Origin: Liolophura sinensis
Taxonomy: Eukaryota > Mollusca > Polyplacophora > Chitonida > Chitonidae
DNA: 64,000 nt
Direction: 5' to 3'
Assembly: GCF_032854445.1 (NCBI RefSeq)
Contig: NC_088295.1
Location: 21,625,385-21,689,384 of the forward strand
Part shown: one piece after another, positions 58,610-64,000 of the stretch
Layout of the letters: every line of letters begins with the position of its first letter
How positions within the stretch are numbered: position 1 is the stretch's first letter
Translations under genes and position numbers: made by a program
Notes under the pieces: generated by a model
Seen by the model: the letters and a program-made list of their open reading frames with translations, nothing else
Databases searched by the model: none
Told to the model about the DNA's origin: nothing

Positions 58610-61600
58610 CTGAAACCAAACAAATGGTCATTTCAGACTACCAGAACAAATTACCCTGAGAATAAAGACAAGCACCTGTTTGTCCAGCATACAACTTACT
58701 CCAGAATAACAACAATAAAATTACAAACTACATTTTGAGTAGTCAGTACATTACTCATTCATAGATACATGAGCATGCAAGGCAAATATATTCACGGCTT
58801 TGCAAAGGTTGATCATAGGTATTCCTGGAAACATCGCGGTAGCATCACCTTTGGCATATTTATATGAGACATTATAAATCACGAATAAGTTTAAATCTAC
58901 CTAACGAGCAGAAAAGTTTGGTCTCTATATTTTAGAATGTACACTGACAAGGGAGTAAAAAAAACACAAAGAACCCAATGGAAGACACTCTCAACAACCA
59001 TTTGCGTCCACTATTTCCCATCACCGAATCCCGCCGTTAATTGTGCAGACTTACTCCGACAAGGACTTTGCTCGCAGGTCTGTGTAGTGGACGGGGGAAC
59101 ACCATCACAACTGAAGTACTCAGTCGGCTCGTAATATTCACAGTTCACACGGCGTGTCTGGACACCAGTGCCGCAGGTCGTCGAGCACTGGAAAAACAGA
59201 TATACACTGATGAAGACCATGTCTCGTCACTTAGTTCTACAGGCAATGGAGGGAGTTTACAAACTATCATTTCAAATCTCCGTGGATTTACTGAATGTGA
59301 TGGGATAATAAAAACCCGGAGACACAAATCCCACGGAAATGATTTCATCCCATGAGCGGCGATAGAATCACTTTTCCTAAAATGTTTGCATGGTAGAGCT
59401 TGTAAATGGCCGTCAATAGTCTATAATATCGTGCAGACATCATCAGTCTGTCCTACAAATTTGTAGAGTTGTTGTCACAGTATGAAGAATAATTTAATAT
59501 TTGTTTATGGCAGAGATTTCGCTGATTCCTTTGTTTTTCGCAAGCGGAGGGGGGAGGTGGGTGCTTGCACATTCATCAATTTAAGTGCATTGATTTTGAA
59601 ATATTCCCAGGCTTGCTCTGATCGGAAAGCCAACTGAGTGGAATCTCACGCCCTTGGTCGACTTCCCTATAAAAATTCCAAATGGTAATTAAATGCTTAC
59701 ATCATTTGGCATTACACAATCTACAGACACACCGCTACAAATGAAAGGCAACAGTTCTTGTTTTTTACGTATCAGGTGAATATACGTTTTGTTGTTTGCA
59801 CCGAAGGACTGTTACACGCCCTTGGTCCACCTCCTATAAAAATTCCAAAGGTAATTAAATGCTTACATCATTTGGCATTACACAATCTACAGACACACAG
59901 CTACAAATGAAAGGCAACAGTTTTTTACGCATCAGTTGAATATACGTTTTGTTGTTTACACCGAAGGACTGTTAGACGCCCTTGGTCCACTTTCCTATAA
60001 AAATTCCAAAAGGTAATTAAATGCTTACATCATTTGGCATTACACAATCTACAGACACACAGCTACAAATGAAAGGCAACAGTTTTTTACGTATCAGTTG
60101 AATATACGTTTTGTTGTTTACACCGACGGACTGTTAGACGCCCTTGGTCCACTTCCTATAAAAATTCCAAAAGGTAATTAAATGCTTACATCATTTGGCA
60201 TTACACAATCTAAAGACACACAGCTACAAATGAAAGGCAACAGTTTTTTACGCATCAGTTGAATATACGTTTTGTTGTTTACACCGAAGGACTGTTAGAC
60301 GCCCTTGGTCCACTTTCCTGTAAAAATTCCAAAAGGTAATTAAATGCTTACATCATTTGGCATTACACAATCTACAGACACACAGCTACAAATGAAAGGC
60401 AACAGTTTTTTACGTATCAGTTGAATATACGTTTTGTTGTTTACACCGAAGGACTGTTAGACTTACAACATGCGGGTAAGCAATCAAGGGGAAACAACTC
60501 GCTCATTTACTCCTCCAATTTGTTCACGTTTTGTTGAGGTCAGTTATTACTTCATATTTCATGAATTAACCATACAGATTGCAGCGGAATCATCCGCTTC
60601 TGAAACATTATTTACCCTATTGCAAGACAAGTTTGCCAACAGAAAAAATATAGAATTCAAACCGAGAAGCGTCTTAGAATTTTCATCAGTAAACTATACC
60701 AACAAACATTAGTTGTTTTCTTTCATAAACTGCAGCAAGTTTGCATGTCTGTTTACCTACTTAAACAATGTGACTAATACACCTATACAGGTGTTTGGGT
60801 AAATGGCGTTGTTCGTGCAGAAAATGTTTCTGGTGGAAATTGTGAATTTCAAAATGTCAAAAAGAGACCCCTTACCCTGGACCAAGCGCTCTTAACCCAG
60901 GTTCCTGTACAAGGGACGAGCAGCTGACAGGGTCTTGTGAGATTTCCGGGCTTCTTGACCCGGTTACACTCAGTAGCGTCCACTTCTTCCTCCCCGCCAT
61001 CGGGTGAGACCTTCTGGCACACTAACCCTTGCTTCTCCTCTCCACCATACCCACATTCTACGGAACAGTTTTGCCACGGGCCCAGTTCCCACCTTCAATA
61101 AACGTTTATGCAATTAAAGCTCTAGAAGAACGTTTCAAAGTAACAATATCCATTCTCCAGCTTCGCGCCCGTATATCAGAGTTTACCTTCAGATATTACA
61201 TCTAAGATGATTGTTTGAAAATTTGTGCTTTCACCTGTTTTGTTACCTTGATTCGGTAAGTGTGCTGAAACACATTACCATGGTGTATAGTTTAGACTAC
61301 AAGTGTTATTAGTTTGCACTAGAGATCACTCCGTCAATTTCTTTATTCCACTGGATTTAGTGGAAAGCTAACGTGGAAAATAAGCTCAGGAAATGTGGTA
61401 TTTCAGCACCATTTCCCAAACTTTCAAGTCTGTGTCTGGCTCAATATCAGGGTAAATAAATACATTTTACTAATGTTGTTTGCAAATGAAGACAAACATA
61501 GTAATTTGGACTTCGAATTTCCAAGCTGGAATATTATGCAAGCACGGTATCAGTGAAAATTCCCTTGTACGTTACCAGTCTGATTTTATACAACTGCTGT

Positions 61601-63771
61601 TTTTTGTGTCGTATGTTTTAATTGCTAATGAACCTAGCTTTAACTCAAGACCTCATAGCCTGCACTCGTATATCAAACGTCAACCATAATGGACAAGACC
61701 TATTACCAAAACAAGGTCAACATAAACCTCAAAATAAGTGAATTAAGCAAGAGCAGAGAACAGTTTTCAACGCTGCGTGATAGAGTAGCGGAATTCCGTC
61801 AGCGCGTGAATTCATACGTATCCAAATCATGTAATTTATAAGTTTAATATATATGTATATTATCTGAGTTTGATTGCAACTGTTCATATTTCTAGCGTGG
61901 GGATTTTTTTCAACGTGATGCATAAACATCGCCCATCGCCAGACTGAGCGGAATTACTCACATTTACGAAGCACAGCGCCCGAGACTCTAGACACTCCGT
62001 CCATATTTACCTAAAAGCTATATAATCTCATTGTAAAATTAAAGAAACTTAGAGTGGAAGCAATTCCTAGAGTATCACTGACACACTAGTTTTCGAAGTA
62101 ATAACTTTTGACTGAAATCGTCATTCAACACACATGATCTACCAAATGCTATAAGGCTGGATATGTAGACGTCATATACAGGACCCTTTGGTATATTGCT
62201 ATGCAAATGACATTGACGACTGTCCTACAAATCTCCCGTCTGACGCTTAAATTGCAAACTCAGATTGTCCATTTTCATGTCAACTATCCACAACTAGATT
62301 AGCTGATAGCAGTCGGAATTAGGCAAAGAAGATAATGCATTGTTGTCATACTGGGCGTACATTGCTTACTTATAGGTGAAGCAAGATTTTCTGTTGCAGG
62401 GTGCACTGGGCACTTCAGGGGTCTCTAGGTGGCTGCAAACGGAATCTTCCACGGTCGAATTCAGATCAAAGTCCTTACACGCAAAAATCGCATAGAACGT
62501 ACCTGTGGACAAAATCAGTGTGTCACCTTTAGGAATAAAACAACACCACCAAGATTTATTTAATATCAACAACGTCATTAATATTTACAGAATCAAACCC
62601 CTAACTCACGTTGTGATATTGTACATTTCTACTACTCCTTATCATTGATGAAGGTGTCATGAACAAAAAATATCCCCAAATCGTAATAATTAAATATCTA
62701 TTCTTTGGTAATATATGATTGTTTTCCCTTCTATATGTAGTCAGTCTAACCAATCAATAAATCGCCCAACAATCTTTGGCAACTTATCATTTCAAACGTT
62801 ACCTTTCTATATCAAATGCTTTACATCGTAAATACACATTTTTGTACATTTTTTCGCTGCGTGCAGTCGCTGAGACGGAATGTCTACTGGTCCATGGCAC
62901 ACCAATGGTTAACATATTGCCCTAGCATTGCCTCACCTCCGCCGCATGTCTGACTACACTCTGACCACCTGTCAAAGATCCAGGCCACGTCACGGGTCGG
63001 TGTCCACGGAGCCTCCTGCTGACCTTTCCCCGATTCATTGCTCAAACCTTCCTCCTCGCTATATTCATCGTCGTCAGTTCTGTTGTCCCCAAAATCCTCG
63101 TCCGACGTATCCATCACCTCATCCTCATCTTCATCCTCATTCATATCACCTATCGTGGTCGCCTCCGCCAGTCTAGTCGACTGGGTTGTTGACTGTGTCG
63201 TCGAATGGGTTGTCGACTGGCTCGTGGAATGCTGGGTACTCTGTTCAGCATTAGCCACGGTGTACTGAAAGCTGACAGCCGTGGGTCGGTATGTGTCCGT
63301 AACATAGAGCTGTTTGAGTAAGCAAACAGGGCCGTCATGAGGTATACTTCATTTTGATGACATAACGACCTTTATGGAAACTTCTTCAGTAAAAGATGAT
63401 GAGATATGACAACATTAAGCAAAAGTGATATCAGTGATGGTTATCATAAACTTATTAGCTGTATTTTTCAAAGTATTATTGATTAGGCTACATGGAGGTG
63501 ACGCATCCATTCCTAAATGGCAAGCATACCAGAAAGTAGTGTGCAAGGGAAAGAGACAAGAGGATGTGCCGGATTGTTCAATTCCTGTGATGAAGGTTAT
63601 CACTCACCAAAATTTCGAAGTCGTTGTTCAATGGTCCTGCACTCTTCAGCGACTCCTCATATCCTCGCCGGGTGTACACGAAGCGAGCGCCATTTACCAC
63701 GAACTGTTTGGAGTTATCTGGTCTGTTCTTCTTATTCACATACACTTTATCGTTTCTTATATCTTTTACAA
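58461..63771 (-). CDS. ADAMTS / ADAMTS-like protein, C-terminal six exons (5' part off window)
   Basis: Secreted extracellular-matrix protein; ADAMTS members are zinc metalloproteases and ADAMTSL members lack the protease. Six minus-strand exons (63608-63771, 62937-63309, 62370-62502, 60876-61092, 59055-59187, 58461-58609) join in frame at every junction to give 388 residues. Order: end of the spacer domain (FVVNGARFVYTRRG, SLKSAGPLNNDFEIL, then RPTAVSFQYTV); a linker with STTHSTTQSTTQST and a run of Asp/Glu; three thrombospondin type 1 repeats beginning WSECSQTCGGG, WQNCSVECGYG and WSRCSTTCGTG; and a six-cysteine PLAC domain (CTDSSKMCRTRTTARLC to CCQAC), followed by a short basic tail and TAA. 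Spacer, three TSRs and PLAC at the end is the layout of ADAMTS2/3/14, but the decisive metalloprotease part is missing, so no symbol is given. The unusual part is the Ser/Thr-acidic linker. Confidence 0.92.
59055..59187 (-). CDS. ADAMTS-like exon: third visible TSR
   Basis: Acceptor TTTTTCCAG|TGCTCG and donor CGGA|GTAAGT, phase 1. CSTTCGTGVQTRRVNCEYYE is a textbook TSR core with an intact O-fucosylation motif. Confidence 0.93.
59640..60462. repeat. Tandem satellite of about 161 bp, 5 units, in ADAMTS-like intron
   Basis: Units begin ACGCCCTTGGTCCACTTCCT at 59648, 59816, 59976, 60138 and 60299, giving periods of 168, 160, 162 and 161 bp. Each contains TACATCATTTGGCATTACAC and ACGTTTTGTTGTTTACACCG. 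The last four units are nearly identical, which implies recent expansion. Confidence 0.95.
60876..61092 (-). CDS. ADAMTS-like exon: second visible TSR
   Basis: Acceptor TTATTGAAG|GTGGGA (weak pyrimidine tract but phase-correct) and donor TCCAGG|GTAAGG. WELGPWQNCSVECGYGGEE begins the repeat, and the exon ends with the tryptophans of the next (TWVKSAWSR). The Ser/Thr normally O-fucosylated is Glu here (CSVEC). Confidence 0.9.
61863..62080 (+). repeat. Dispersed repeat family B, copy 2 (ADAMTS-like intron)
   Basis: GTTTGATTGCAACTGTTCAT, CGCCCATCGCCAGACTGAGC, CTCCGTCCATATTTACC and CTCATTGTAAAATTAAAG align with the copy at 57621-57830. It lies in the intron between exons 62370-62502 and 60876-61092. 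Confidence 0.6.
62370..62502 (-). CDS. ADAMTS-like exon: rest of first visible TSR
   Basis: Acceptor GTCCACAG|GTACGT and donor TATAA|GTAAGC, phase 2. Cysteines at ACKDF, VCSHL, APCNR and KSC complete the repeat begun in the previous exon. Confidence 0.88.
62937..63309 (-). CDS. ADAMTS-like exon: spacer end, low-complexity linker, TSR start
   Basis: Acceptor CTCAAACAG|CTCTAT and donor GGCGGAG|GTGAGG, phase 1. It reads LYVTDTYRPTAVSFQYTV (end of spacer), then about 85 residues of Ser/Thr/Gln- and Asp/Glu-rich linker, then RWSECSQTCGG. Confidence 0.9.
63608..63771 (-). CDS. ADAMTS-like exon: spacer domain
   Basis: Acceptor CTTTGCAG|TTGTAA (two leading bases) and donor TTTTG|GTGAGT, phase 0. 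It encodes 54 spacer residues including the family's AGP turn (SLKSAGPLNN). Confidence 0.85.
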
Positions 63772-64000
63772 CTGCAAAGCAGTAAAATGGTCAAAATGCA
63801 TAAATGACAGTATTAGCGTACACTTAAATTAACGTTTTTAAGTTAACTTTTTGTACTTGTGACGATCTGTGTCCCACGATTAAGTCCATTTGTAATTAGA
63901 TATCTGTATAAAAAGTACAGCTTTTTTTGTAATGTTACTTCATTGCTATCGCTGTTCCCATTTATACGACAATGACCATGTGGCCGAGTTTCTAATTCGA
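63772..64000. other. Intron of the ADAMTS-like gene, to window edge
   Basis: AT-rich with no further spacer exon visible. The upstream exons (rest of spacer, Cys-rich region and any protease) should lie beyond 64000. Confidence 0.7.

Noticed and set aside
59011-59355. Plus-strand frames over the TSR exon
   Set aside because: Shadows of the minus-strand thrombospondin repeat exon, whose cysteine pattern and splice sites are clear.

Overview
This is a eukaryotic, AT-rich, gene-sparse, repeat-rich window, most likely from a mollusc or close lophotrochozoan. The evidence is intron-split genes with GT-AG borders, large introns, and about ten copies of a tRNA-derived SINE whose shared tail reads (on one strand) TTTTACGCCGTACTCAAGAA; from memory this tail is very common in gastropod and bivalve genomes. 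No bacterial operon, CRISPR array or phage module is present. The species cannot be named from the sequence alone.

Three protein-coding genes are well supported, all on the minus strand. (1) 1644-2825: the last two exons of a single-pass transmembrane protein, with one hydrophobic helix and a 139-residue cytoplasmic tail of unrecognised family. Its 5' exons are not found. (2) 22872-30584: a complete five-exon sigma-class glutathione S-transferase (haematopoietic prostaglandin D synthase-like) of 207 residues, in which every intron phase agrees. (3) 58461-63771: the 3' part (six exons, 388 residues) of an ADAMTS or ADAMTS-like extracellular-matrix protein. It has the spacer end, a Ser/Thr plus acidic linker, three thrombospondin type 1 repeats and a PLAC domain, then stops; the 5' part lies beyond the right edge. 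A fourth, weaker model at 38337-39432 (minus) would encode a small secreted protein of unknown family. Two orphan exon candidates lie at 47896-48003 and 51351-51482 (minus).

Layout: 1-1643 nothing coding; 1644-2825 transmembrane gene; 2826-10542 intergenic with a G-rich tract and a full-length SINE; 10543-11350 40-bp minisatellite; 11351-14324 intergenic with a foldback pair and an ATCGAT-rich cluster; 14325-15345 decayed Tc1-like transposase; 15346-22871 intergenic with SINEs and a 78-bp tandem repeat; 22872-30584 GST; 30585-38336 intergenic with 51-bp and 36-bp minisatellites; 38337-39432 candidate secreted gene; 39433-47895 a repeat-rich region with a 26-bp minisatellite, a nearly perfect 523-bp inverted repeat, an old dispersed repeat family, a MITE-like element and a possible solo LTR; 47896-58460 mostly non-coding; 58461-63771 ADAMTS-like gene, one of whose introns holds a satellite of about 161 bp.

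The genes do not form a functional cluster. The clearest oddities are the 523-bp palindrome with nested 19-bp palindromes (a recent foldback event or an assembly artefact), the unusual linker of the ADAMTS-like protein, the orphan transmembrane protein tail and the candidate secreted gene. I found no convincing evidence of an entirely new biological system.
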